Of a stretch of DNA of 64,000 bases, positions 16,285 through 24,023 are shown in pieces. Source of the stretch: an uncultured Bacilli bacterium (GTDB lineage: Bacteria; Bacillota_I; Bacilli_A; RF39; UBA660); assembly GCA_934129885.1 (NCBI GenBank), contig CAKOWU010000005.1, positions 1 to 64,000 of the forward strand, read 5' to 3'. The notes under the pieces were generated by a model, which had not been told where the DNA came from, searched no databases, and saw only the letters and a program-made list of their open reading frames with translations. The translations under genes and the position numbers were made by a program. The stretch's first letter is position 1, and every line of letters starts with the position of its first letter.

Positions 16285-16370
16285 TAGAGCAAAAAAAACA
16301 CAAGCATCTGCCTGCGATAACTAGACTTACGTGCAAAACACAACATGTTTCTCGGCTCTATCCAGTTATA
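16285..16370 (-). promoter_or_regulatory. Attenuator-like leader RNA of the MFS-CBS gene (riboswitch candidate)
   Basis: The transcript should begin at about 16365-16369. It folds into a closing stem ATAACT/AGTTAT (16369-16364 with 16322-16317), an inner stem-loop AAACA/TGTTT, and then an intrinsic terminator CAGGC-AGAT-GCTTG (16314-16301) followed by an eight-T run (16298-16291). The gene's GGAGGAATAG site comes just after. TAGAGC near the 5' end (16360-16355) is a perfect complement of GCTCTA (16290-16285) just past the terminator. A terminator between promoter and ribosome site is the layout of a transcriptional riboswitch or attenuator. I cannot assign a ligand class; guanidine-type classes linked to efflux genes are the first to test. 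Confidence 0.6.
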
Positions 16371-16371
16371 A

Positions 16372-16401
16372 ATTTTACCACACATTTTAAATAAAAGTCA
16401 A
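16372..16401 (-). promoter_or_regulatory. Promoter of the MFS-CBS leader
   Basis: TTGACT (16401-16396), an 18-bp spacer and TAAAAT (16377-16372) on the minus strand, placing the start at the first base of the leader's closing stem. Confidence 0.6.
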
Positions 16402-16521
16402 GAAAAAAATTAGCCAAAGATACTTACAAACACTATAATAAAAAACAAATACCACATTGTAATGTAGTCAAAAAAACTAAAAAAAGATATATTTGAATAA
16501 AAATTTTTTTGAGATTTAGTG
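16402..16521. other. Divergent spacer, nothing recognised
   Basis: AT-rich sequence between the divergent MFS-leader and T-box promoters. No reading frame, repeat or further hairpin stands out. Confidence 0.5.
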
Positions 16522-16550
16522 TTGACAAACATTTTTCTATATAATATAAT
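16522..16550 (+). promoter_or_regulatory. Perfect consensus promoter of the arg operon
   Basis: TTGACA (16522-16527), a 17-bp spacer and TATAAT (16545-16550). Both hexamers match consensus exactly; the T-box leader begins at about 16557. Confidence 0.9.
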
Positions 16551-16556
16551 TGGTTC

Positions 16557-16804
16557 TAATGAAAACGAAGACCAAGAAAAGTACATTATTTGATTTGGTT
16601 ATAGCGAACTAGAGTTGGTGGAAGTCTAGTAATCTAGAATAATGGAAAAGAACTTGAGAGTGATTATTGGAAATGTATAAAACAAGGCAAAGTATAATAT
16701 TCCGGGTAGTTCCGTTAACAATGTAAGGGGTTTACTTATTAGTAAACAACTAGGGTGGTACCGCGGAATTTTCGTCTCTAGATTTTATATCTAGAGTTTT
16801 TTTG
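16557..16804 (+). promoter_or_regulatory. T-box leader, arginine specifier
   Basis: The antiterminator T-box AGGGTGGTACCGCG is at 16752-16765, with the acceptor-pairing UGGU bulge, and the terminator is CTCTAGAT/ATCTAGAG (16776-16796) plus an eight-T run. At the base of stem I, CAAG (16573-16576) pairs with CTTG (16653-16656), AGTA (16580-16583) is the conserved motif opposite the specifier loop, and CATTATT (16584-16590) pairs with AATAATG (16638-16644). The specifier loop between these helices contains AGA at 16649-16651 followed by A, an arginine codon. This fits the arg genes downstream. Uncharged tRNA-Arg should favour read-through. Specifier assignment is by hand folding. Confidence 0.9.
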
Positions 16805-16819
16805 TTTAGGAGGGATAAT

Positions 16820-17248
16820 ATGTTTTTAAAAAAGCGGCGATACATAAATTTAAATAAATTTATAGAAAGGAAAGAAAATAATTATGAAACACCGGGTGGC
16901 AGTATCATTTATAAAGCCCACGAAGTTTTAGAAACTATTTGTCTAGATAAAGATACAATGAGTTTTAAACAAACTGTTTCTAGTAAATTCGGGGAATTGC
17001 TATACGAAGCCAAATGGTACACACCACTGCGCGAAGCATTAGAGACTTTTGTAAACAAAGTTTCTGAAAATGTTAATGGTACAGTAACATTAAAACTATA
17101 TAAAGGAAACATTATCATAGTCAGTATTAAAGCAGAAAACTCTTTATATTCAATAAAAACAGCATCATTTGATGACAATAATTATAATCAAGCAGATGCT
17201 ACAGAATTTATTAACTTATATAGTCTTGGTATTTGTAATAAAAATTAA
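16820..17248 (+). pseudogene. argG: Truncated argininosuccinate synthase (C-terminal third only)
   Basis: An open frame of 142 residues begins with ATG 5 bp after a strong AGGAGGG. From about residue 19 it matches the C-terminal part of ArgG: NYETPGGSIIYKAHEVLETICLD, YEAKWYTPLREALETFV, ENVNGTVTLKLYKGNIIIV and YNQADATEFINLYSLG. Normal ArgG is about 400 residues; the N-terminal nucleotide-binding half (AYSGGLDTS P-loop) and the citrulline/aspartate-binding core are missing, replaced by a short basic stretch (MFLKKRRYINLNKF). It cannot be an active synthase. The frame is otherwise intact and sits under an arginine T-box directly before argH, so this is an argGH operon with an internal deletion in argG. 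Confidence 0.85.
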
Positions 17249-17267
17249 AAATGGAAGGAATGATTTT

Positions 17268-18650
17268 ATGGCTCTTTGGGCTGGAAGATTTAAAAAAGAA
17301 TTAGATAGTAAAACAAATGATTTTAACTCATCAATTAGTTTTGATAAACGTATGTATAAACAAGATATTTTAGGAAGCATTGCACACGCCACTATGCTTG
17401 GAAAATGTAACATAATTGATAAAGAAGAAAGCAAAAAAATTATATCCACACTAAAAGATATTTTAAACGATATTGAAAATGGTACTCTTAAATTTGATAT
17501 GAATGCTGAAGATATACACATGTTCATAGAAAGTGAACTTACAAATCGTATTGGCGATACCGGTAAAAGATTACATACCGCACGTAGCCGTAATGACCAA
17601 GTAGCGACAGACATTAAACTCTATTTACGTGATGAAGGAAAAGAAATAATTTCCCTATTAGAAAACCTATTAAAAGTTATACTTAAAAAAGCAGAAGAAA
17701 ATACTAAAACAATTATGCCGGGATACACACATCTTCAAAGGGCACAACCAATTACTTTTGCACATCACTTAATGGCTTATGCCGAAATGTTTAAACGTGA
17801 TATAAGCAGAATAAAAGATGCATTAAACAGAATGAACACAAACCCACTAGGTAGTTGTGCTTTAGCGGGTACCACCCATAAAATTGACCGCCATATGACA
17901 AGTGAATTATTAGGATTCTCCGAACCTGCATATAACAGTCTAGACGGAGTATCTGACCGTGACTTCATTTTAGAACTTTCATCTGCCTTATCAATAATTA
18001 TGGTGCATATGTCCAGATTTAGTGAAGAAATTATTTTATGGAGTAGTTGGGAATTTAAATTTATTGAATTAGATGATGCTTTCTCAACTGGTTCATCTAT
18101 TATGCCTCAAAAGAAAAACCCAGATATTACCGAACTTATACGTGGTAAAGCTGGAAGGGTTATTGGAGATACATTTGGTTTCATGACAACAATGAAAGGC
18201 CAGCCTCTTGCTTACAACAAAGACATGCAGGAAGATAAAGAGGCTATATTTGATGCTATAGATAATGTTAAAATGTGTATCTATACATTTATTCCAATGC
18301 TTGATACCATGACTGTTATCAAAGAAAATATGGAAAAAGCCGCTAAACGTGGATTTATTAATGCAACTGATTGTGCTGACTATTTAGTAAAAAAAGGTAT
18401 GCCATTTAGAGAAGCATATAAAATTACTGGAACCATTGTAGCGTATGCAATTGATAATAATAAAACTTTAGATACATTAGATATTAAAGAATACTATAAA
18501 TTTTCTGAAATATTTGATGAAGATATATATAACGCAATTGACCTGCATAAATGCATTAGTCAAAGAACTGTAATTGGTGGTCCAAATCCCGATACAGTTT
18601 TAGAACATATTAAATTAATGCAAAAATGGCTTAAAGAAAAAACTGATTAA
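17268..18650 (+). CDS. argH: Argininosuccinate lyase
   Basis: From the ATG at 17268 (after GGAAGGAATG) the protein is 460 residues, the usual ArgH length; longer upstream frames run into argG. It splits argininosuccinate into arginine and fumarate. The start ALWAGRFKKELDSKTNDFNSSISFDKRM is typical, followed by HTARSRNDQVATD, MPGYTHLQRAQPITFAHH and the fumarase-superfamily signature GSSIMPQKKNPD at about residue 275, which carries the catalytic serine. It follows truncated argG by 19 bp under the arginine T-box and ends in an intrinsic terminator. Confidence 0.97.
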   Translation: MALWAGRFKKELDSKTNDFNSSISFDKRMYKQDILGSIAHATMLGKCNIIDKEESKKIISTLKDILNDIENGTLKFDMNAEDIHMFIESELTNRIGDTGKRLHTARSRNDQVATDIKLYLRDEGKEIISLLENLLKVILKKAEENTKTIMPGYTHLQRAQPITFAHHLMAYAEMFKRDISRIKDALNRMNTNPLGSCALAGTTHKIDRHMTSELLGFSEPAYNSLDGVSDRDFILELSSALSIIMVHMSRFSEEIILWSSWEFKFIELDDAFSTGSSIMPQKKNPDITELIRGKAGRVIGDTFGFMTTMKGQPLAYNKDMQEDKEAIFDAIDNVKMCIYTFIPMLDTMTVIKENMEKAAKRGFINATDCADYLVKKGMPFREAYKITGTIVAYAIDNNKTLDTLDIKEYYKFSEIFDEDIYNAIDLHKCISQRTVIGGPNPDTVLEHIKLMQKWLKEKTD

Positions 18651-18664
18651 TTTCAGTTTTTTTA
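18637..18664 (+). terminator. Terminator of the arg operon
   Basis: AAAAAACTGA (18637-18646) pairs with TCAGTTTTTT (18653-18662) around a 6-nt loop containing the argH stop codon. The U-rich arm doubles as the U-tract. Confidence 0.75.
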
Positions 18665-18739
18665 ATATCTACACCGTGACTAATCTTTTAATATTGTAGT
18701 TAGAGCTAGCAGAAAGTAAGTCAAATTCTAATACAAACA

Positions 18740-19003
18740 TCATTTGGCTAACTTCTCAAATCCACCAATATCGCTAATATATTCTCTAACCTCTTCTACA
18801 ATTTCATCATAAGATTTTCCATCAAATGTATCATCTCTAATGGCACAAAATAGTTCCACTCTATTACCTATTTCTTGTGTCTTTCTAAATACGTAAATAT
18901 TTACGCTTACGTCTACCTTTGATAAATTCTGACAATGAGGTCCATTGCCAGTTACTGACCTAGCCTTATCAAAACCAAGTTTTCTATTTATAGCACCTGT
19001 CCA
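18740..19003 (-). pseudogene. Start-less gene fragment of unknown family
   Basis: An 87-codon open frame ends with TGA at 18740-18742 and is preceded in frame by TAA at 19004-19006, with no ATG or GTG near its beginning. The translated text is protein-like: GAINRKLGFDKARSVTGNG, PHCQNLSKVDVSVNIYVFRK, TFDGKSYDEIVEEVREYISD. Codon use resembles the neighbours. I do not recognise the family. It begins about 20 bp past the dnaI stop in the same direction and looks like the 3' remnant of a gene whose 5' part was deleted. Confidence 0.5.
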
Positions 19004-19023
19004 TTATCCTAATGGATTAAATG

Positions 19024-19953
19024 TTATTTTCTAAGATTCTTACTAATCATTTCTTTATAGTCAGTTAATTGTTCTATTCTAGATATTATTCTCCCAGCCT
19101 TTACTATTTCATCGCCTTTAGATGTTATGGCCAAATGATTTTCTAATGCTTTTTTATCTAAATTAGAAGTTATAAAAGTTGGAAGTTTTGCTTCCATTCT
19201 ATACTGAAGTATTGAACAAAGTATTTCATCTCTAGACCATGAAGTAATGGATTCAGCACCAAGATCATCTATTAATAATAAAGGCGATTTTTTTATAGTA
19301 TTAAATTTATTGTTAAATTCATTTTTATATTCAGAATTAAATGATGATTTTAAATCTCTTAAATATTCTGGCCAAAATATAATAGCACTTTTGACATTTT
19401 CTTTGGCTAGTTCATTAAACAAAGCTGATATTAAATAAGTTTTACCAGAGCCGAAATTACCGCATAAATATAAACCTTTTTGATGAGGATTTTCTTTATA
19501 TGTATTTAAAAAATTAGTTAACCAAATAATGGTATCAAATCTTTTTTTATCAGTCTTATGAATTTTATTAAATGAAGCATTCTTAATTTCTTCTGGAACA
19601 CTACATATAGTCATATTATTTTGATATTTAGTTTTAGAAACCATTTTCTTTTTATATTTACATGGCCTATATGAGAATGTAATATTACCTTGTTCATTTT
19701 TAGGAAGATAAGCATAGCCTTCTATTTGGTTTTTACACTCAATTAATCCAGGACAGTGTTTACAATTTGTATAGTCACCAGCACACTGTTTTAATGACGA
19801 TGTATAGTGAATTAAATATTCTCTCTTAAATTTTAGTTTTATGGCGATTTCTTTAAAAGTCTCGTCTTCTAACGCTTCATCAAAGGCTTCGTTTAATTTT
19901 CTATCTATATTAGAAAGTTTATTTTGATTAGTAATATTGGATACTTTTTGCAT
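19024..19953 (-). CDS. dnaI: Primosomal protein DnaI (helicase loader)
   Basis: A 309-residue AAA+ ATPase that loads the replicative helicase DnaC onto DNA with DnaB and DnaD. The N-terminal domain has the DnaI zinc-binding region CAGDYTNCKHCPGLIECKNQ; the ATPase has Walker A GNFGSGKTYL at about residue 165, Walker B LLIDDLGAE, and an arginine-rich C-terminal sensor region (GRIISRIEQL). The start follows AGGTGA. It begins 7 bp after the dnaB stop, the standard dnaB-dnaI pair of Bacilli. Confidence 0.95.
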   Translation of the reverse strand: MQKVSNITNQNKLSNIDRKLNEAFDEALEDETFKEIAIKLKFKREYLIHYTSSLKQCAGDYTNCKHCPGLIECKNQIEGYAYLPKNEQGNITFSYRPCKYKKKMVSKTKYQNNMTICSVPEEIKNASFNKIHKTDKKRFDTIIWLTNFLNTYKENPHQKGLYLCGNFGSGKTYLISALFNELAKENVKSAIIFWPEYLRDLKSSFNSEYKNEFNNKFNTIKKSPLLLIDDLGAESITSWSRDEILCSILQYRMEAKLPTFITSNLDKKALENHLAITSKGDEIVKAGRIISRIEQLTDYKEMISKNLRK

Positions 19954-19960
19954 AGTTCAC

Positions 19961-21244
19961 CTACCTTTTTAGCATTCTTTCTAATGCTTCTATTTCTTCT
20001 GCACTAGCGAGTTCTTCTTCTAATTTAGCACCATACCATTCTGGTTTTACTTCTTGTTTTTTTATGTTTGTACCTGTTGATGTTTTTTTTGTTTTTGATT
20101 TATTTTCTTTTTTACATAAGTTCATGGCATCTTCTACTGTTGTGATATTACTGCGTTTCCACTGAGTCGCAATAGCCGTACAAAAGTTTTTAGTTAATTT
20201 ATTATCATTTATTTTTAAAACATAATCTATTAAGACATTTACAATACCTGGCGAAAGTTCATAATCTATCATTAGTGTCTCAAGTAATGCTAAATCATTT
20301 TTACTTGGTTTAATTCCCCTATTTTTACCAGAAAGAAAATCATATGGTGAAGTTGTTTCAAAGGTGTGAATCATTTTATTTTTCTTTGAAGTATCAGTTA
20401 CTTGTTTTCTTAAGTATTCAGGCTGAGATTTATATATCAATGATGGACTATTACCTTTGTTTTCAAAAGTATAATAATTATTACAATTTTTTCTTAAAAT
20501 ATCTTTGTCTATCATATGTTTTTCATTTATAGAGTTTCTTATAAGTTCTTCTAAATCGTCATTATTTAAACTATATATAAATACCAATTTATAAATTAAG
20601 TTCTTAATTTCTTTAGTAATAGACAATGGATTTAAATATTCTTTTGGAATATTCGCAAGTACGCTCGCTAAATCTATTTTACTGTTTACTATCATATCCA
20701 AATGGTTTACATTACGAATATTACTAGTATCTAGGGGCTCACCAACATTAGTGACGTCAAACACTTCGCTAAATGATGAAGTTATTTCTTCGTATTCTGT
20801 TTGTTTTATTTTAGGAATACTAAATAATTTTATTATTTTTTTTAGGTTTTGTCTTCCAATGTTATTCTCTAGAGTAACAGAAAGTATTGGATTATCTAAA
20901 AATTCTTTAGGAGTAAGTGGTGAATATAATTCATATATATAAGTATTTACAGTATCTCTTTTTAGATATGTCTTTAAAAGACCAATAGCCTCTAGTTTTT
21001 CTCTAGCTTCTTCTATATCCTCTAATTTTAAACGCATTTGTGTCATTAGATAGTGATGGGTATATTCAGTTGATATGATTTTAAGTGAATCTAAATTGCT
21101 CCATAAAGTCAAATACAAATTAACTGAAACAGACCCGATTACAGGCTGATAAAGTTTCATTAGGATATTACGATCTTCATTATCAAGTACGGTTCCATTT
21201 TTTACTATATAGGTATCTGCTGGCAAAAGATTTGGTTTTTTCAT
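19961..21244 (-). CDS. dnaB: Replication initiation/membrane attachment protein DnaB (Bacilli type)
   Basis: The ATG at 21244 sits 5 bp after GGGAGGG and gives 427 residues. This is the Bacilli primosome component, not the replicative helicase of E. coli. The N-terminal winged-helix part reads ILMKLYQPVIGSVSVNLYLTLWSNL, and the C-terminal DnaB/DnaD-like domain has GIKPSKNDLALLETLMIDYELSPGIVNVLIDYVLKINDNKL and a final WKRSNITTVEDAMNLCKKE (both given in pieces of family pattern). It recruits DnaI and helicase at the origin. A terminator upstream separates it from the herA group; TGTTAAAAT at 21262-21270 is a likely extended -10. Confidence 0.93.
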   Translation of the reverse strand: MKKPNLLPADTYIVKNGTVLDNEDRNILMKLYQPVIGSVSVNLYLTLWSNLDSLKIISTEYTHHYLMTQMRLKLEDIEEAREKLEAIGLLKTYLKRDTVNTYIYELYSPLTPKEFLDNPILSVTLENNIGRQNLKKIIKLFSIPKIKQTEYEEITSSFSEVFDVTNVGEPLDTSNIRNVNHLDMIVNSKIDLASVLANIPKEYLNPLSITKEIKNLIYKLVFIYSLNNDDLEELIRNSINEKHMIDKDILRKNCNNYYTFENKGNSPSLIYKSQPEYLRKQVTDTSKKNKMIHTFETTSPYDFLSGKNRGIKPSKNDLALLETLMIDYELSPGIVNVLIDYVLKINDNKLTKNFCTAIATQWKRSNITTVEDAMNLCKKENKSKTKKTSTGTNIKKQEVKPEWYGAKLEEELASAEEIEALERMLKR

Positions 21245-21280
21245 AATATCCCTCCCAACTAATTTTAACACACTTTTTTA

Positions 21281-21310
21281 AAAATAAAAAGCACTTTATA
21301 GCAAGTGCTT
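21281..21310 (-). terminator. Terminator between the herA group and dnaB
   Basis: AAGCACTT and AAGTGCTT form a perfect 8-bp stem with a 6-nt loop, followed on the minus strand by TTTATTTTT. The stop codon of the upstream gene lies in the first arm. Confidence 0.85.
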
Positions 21311-21713
21311 ACTCGTTAAACTCAAATTCTATATCAGAGGCATTACTATAGTCAGTATCACCTTCAGCAATAATTTTTTCGCTTTTATTATATTCTAGTT
21401 TTCCTCCAGTATATCCTATTAATCGGCCTATTTCTTCATTATTATTTTTAAAGATAATATTTATAGATTTTACTATTACTGGATCTGCATCTAATGACGA
21501 GACACCACAAGTAAAGGTAAATGTATTATCACTAAAAATGTACCTTATATCACTAAATATAACATTTTTATAAGTTACATCTTTATATGTAATAACTTTA
21601 ATCTCTTTTTCTTTAGGAATCTGTTTAACCTGTTCAGGCTTTCTATTATTAAAAAGCATTACACCAAATATAATTATGGCAATTAATAGTATTAATAATA
21701 TAATCTTTTTCAT
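21309..21713 (-). CDS. Single-pass membrane-anchored protein of unknown function
   Basis: A 134-residue protein with an N-terminal hydrophobic helix (about 4-20, IILLILLIAIIIFGVMLF) and an extracytoplasmic beta-rich domain (TYKDVTYKNVIFSDIRYIF; TFTCGVSSLDADPVIVKSI; NNNEEIGRLIGYTGGKLEYN). The pattern resembles small FxLYD-like or DUF-type beta-sandwich lipoprotein domains, but I cannot name it. It starts 1 bp after the herA stop codon, so translation is probably coupled to herA, and a terminator follows. Confidence 0.65.
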   Translation of the reverse strand: MKKIILLILLIAIIIFGVMLFNNRKPEQVKQIPKEKEIKVITYKDVTYKNVIFSDIRYIFSDNTFTFTCGVSSLDADPVIVKSINIIFKNNNEEIGRLIGYTGGKLEYNKSEKIIAEGDTDYSNASDIEFEFNE

Positions 21714-21714
21714 C

Positions 21715-23466
21715 TTATACTTTCCATGTATTTACAACATCACAACTACTACTTGATGGTGCTGGATCTGGCATCTGCATTTTTACAATCATTGGAACTT
21801 TAAAAGCAGCACCAAATGCCATACAAGTACCTGGCTGAAGTGATTTTTGTTTTTCTACTATTTCAGCAGTTATGTTTGGTAGCATTTTAGTTATATAATC
21901 AACATCTAATGGGTGATTTAGTTTAAATACTAAAAAGTTTGCACATTGTGATATAACAGTGTCTGATATTTCTACTGGTCTTTGTGAGATTAAGTTAAAT
22001 ATTACGCCATATTTTCTTCCTTCTTTAGCTATTCTTTCGAAGATATTATAACCAATTAATTCAACATCTCCATCATTTTGAACGTATCTATGAGCCTCTT
22101 CTACAAATATATGAAACGGTATTGAAGCTCTGTTTTTTAAGCCTTTACAGAAGTTAAATAACATTTTTGAATATACTTTTACTAATACTTTTGCGAACCA
22201 ATCATCAATATCCTCTAAGTTAAAGTTAACTATTTGGGCTTTTCTACCATTATAAGATACTAATGAAGCAATATAATTTTCCATAGTTATAAATTCAGGA
22301 TATCTTAAGTATCTTGAGTTTTCAGATATTACAAGGTCATGTAATCTTACCTTTAATGTTATAGCATCTGCATATGTAACATCGTTATGAAGCATCCCCT
22401 CACTTATCAATGTAAATTCTAACGCCTTTTCTAAATCTTCTAATGTATAATAATGTATATCTGTGGGTTCATAAGTATCTAATGACTCATCAATAAAACT
22501 TGTTACGTATTCAGTCATTAATATGCTTTCTGGGAACTGTCCAGCAGTATCTATAGTAAAGCATTCTCTAAATTTTCTAGTATACCCGATTCCTTGCACT
22601 GGTGCCTCTAAGCAAAATTCATTGGTTGAACACGTCGCAAGAATAGCAAAGACATCATTACGCTTACTACTGGCTGTTTGATTAGTATAAAGTATAGTCA
22701 TTATGGCTTTAGCGATAAGATGATTTTTATATTTTCTAGACATATCGTCGTTAGTCGCAAATATATTTACTAGTTTTAAAAGTCTTTCTATTATAGTTAT
22801 TTGTGAGTGAGATTCTGCTCTTAAAAGAAGAGCAAGATCATCAATATCTAAAAGCCAAAGTGGTAAATTCAATATTTCTCCATCAGCTTGATTTACGTTA
22901 GTTGTATAAAATTTAAAGTTTAAATTAGGATTTATTTTATTTATTCCTCGAAGCGCTGTATGGTATTCACCATATGCATCAAACATGAAGAAGTTAGCCT
23001 TGAAGGGAAGCAGTCTAGGGTTAGCAAAAATATTTTGTAATATTCTAGCAACTCCGCATGATTTACCAGAACCACTATTACCAAAAACAGCCATATGGCT
23101 ACTAAAAAGATCATTGATATCTACTCTAATTGGATAGTCATCATATAACGGGCTTACTCCAAGGGTAAATGATGAGTCATTGTCTTCTCCGACTAAAAGT
23201 CCTACTTCATCACGATTTATTAATCTCAGTGTAGCATTAAAGGTAGGTTTTCTGATGACACCACCTAGAAAACGCCCACCCGCTATTTCACCTAGAAATC
23301 TAATTTTGATAATACCATCACTAATATCTTCTACTTCTCCTAGTATTTTCTTTTTTTCATCTTCAAATACAACATGCATATTCATGATATTTGTGCTCAT
23401 ACCATTATCATCTTTTACTTCGACATGAGCTTCATTATTACTAATATAAACTATTTTACCAAACAT
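21715..23466 (-). CDS. herA: HerA/FtsK-like DNA-translocating ATPase (DUF87)
   Basis: The protein is 583 residues. An N-terminal HAS-barrel-like beta domain (about 1-110, ending GRFLGGVIRKPTFNATLRL) is followed by a HerA ATPase: Walker A GNSGSGKSCGVARIL at about residue 132, FNLEDIDDW, Walker B FVEEAHRYVQ, the arginine-bearing ERIAKEGRKYGVIFNLISQRPVEIS and SQCANFLVFKL. HerA hexamers pump DNA; in archaea they act with NurA in end resection, and in bacteria they occur in repair or defence gene sets. No NurA, SIR2 or DUF4297 partner is adjacent. The setting between ylxM/ftsY and dnaB-dnaI suggests a housekeeping role. Confidence 0.9.
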   Translation of the reverse strand: MFGKIVYISNNEAHVEVKDDNGMSTNIMNMHVVFEDEKKKILGEVEDISDGIIKIRFLGEIAGGRFLGGVIRKPTFNATLRLINRDEVGLLVGEDNDSSFTLGVSPLYDDYPIRVDINDLFSSHMAVFGNSGSGKSCGVARILQNIFANPRLLPFKANFFMFDAYGEYHTALRGINKINPNLNFKFYTTNVNQADGEILNLPLWLLDIDDLALLLRAESHSQITIIERLLKLVNIFATNDDMSRKYKNHLIAKAIMTILYTNQTASSKRNDVFAILATCSTNEFCLEAPVQGIGYTRKFRECFTIDTAGQFPESILMTEYVTSFIDESLDTYEPTDIHYYTLEDLEKALEFTLISEGMLHNDVTYADAITLKVRLHDLVISENSRYLRYPEFITMENYIASLVSYNGRKAQIVNFNLEDIDDWFAKVLVKVYSKMLFNFCKGLKNRASIPFHIFVEEAHRYVQNDGDVELIGYNIFERIAKEGRKYGVIFNLISQRPVEISDTVISQCANFLVFKLNHPLDVDYITKMLPNITAEIVEKQKSLQPGTCMAFGAAFKVPMIVKMQMPDPAPSSSSCDVVNTWKV

Positions 23467-23476
23467 ATAATCCTCC

Positions 23477-23767
23477 TTAAATTAATTCTTCTATTTTGCT
23501 TTTTGTATCAAAATCTATTTTTTCTATTAGTTTCTTTATTTTTAATGATTTATTATATAATTTTAGTTTTTCTTCAAAGTATTCCAATTTATTTGTTACA
23601 TCTTTCAGTTGCTTTGAAACAGCATTTCTACTTACACCAATGTTTTCACTTATTTCTTGTAATGAAAGATTGTCGAAGTAATAACCTTCAAAATAATTTT
23701 GTTGTTTATCTGTTAAAAGCTCTGAATAATAATCATAAAGGTTTATAAAGTATATTCTATTATCCAT
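23477..23767 (-). CDS. ylxM: YlxM/UPF0122 family HTH protein
   Basis: A 96-residue protein with the sigma-region-4-like helix-turn-helix of YlxM: LTDKQQNYFEGYYFDNLSLQEI followed by GVSRNAVSKQLKDV. YlxM in Streptococcus stimulates the SRP GTPases Ffh and FtsY, and the gene usually lies before ffh or beside ftsY. Here it is two genes downstream of ftsY and its start overlaps the preceding gene by 8 bp; ffh is not in the window. The C-terminal half is lysine-rich and helical. Confidence 0.92.
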   Translation of the reverse strand: MDNRIYFINLYDYYSELLTDKQQNYFEGYYFDNLSLQEISENIGVSRNAVSKQLKDVTNKLEYFEEKLKLYNKSLKIKKLIEKIDFDTKSKIEELI

Positions 23768-24023
23768 TTACAAGACCTCCAAGGCCAGAAATAATCATAA
23801 CAATACCAAAGACTAAATATATATAACTTAAATATTTTCTTTTGAAATATTTATGGTTATTATAACTCATTACTCCTAATGTAATCCCTGCGGTAATAGC
23901 AGTTACATAATACATAATATCAAACCAAGCCGACAATATTAGAAATATAATAACTAAAAGAAATAAAAGTAACTGCAAAATTAATGTTATTCCACTTGTG
24001 TCAACTTTACTTTTCATCATCAT
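23760..24023 (-). CDS. Small membrane protein between ftsY and ylxM
   Basis: About 87 residues with three hydrophobic helices (ILQLLLFLLVIIFLILSAWF; IMYYVTAITAGITLGVMS; YIYLVFGIVMIISGLGGLV). Three consecutive ATG codons overlap the end of ftsY, and AAAGGA lies 4-5 bp before the first of them. The 3' end overlaps the ylxM start. The family is unknown; small membrane proteins are common in SRP-receptor operons of related genomes. Confidence 0.65.
   Translation of the reverse strand: MMMKSKVDTSGITLILQLLLFLLVIIFLILSAWFDIMYYVTAITAGITLGVMSYNNHKYFKRKYLSYIYLVFGIVMIISGLGGLVNG

Noticed and set aside
16285..16370. Exporter leader as a second T-box or a SAM, purine, preQ1 or cobalamin riboswitch
   Set aside because: The T-box core GGGTGGNACC and the conserved cores of those classes are absent; left as an unassigned leader.
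21715..23466. HerA as part of a phage-defence module
   Set aside because: Neighbours are core genes (ylxM, ftsY, dnaB, dnaI) and no SIR2, DUF4297 or nuclease partner is adjacent.
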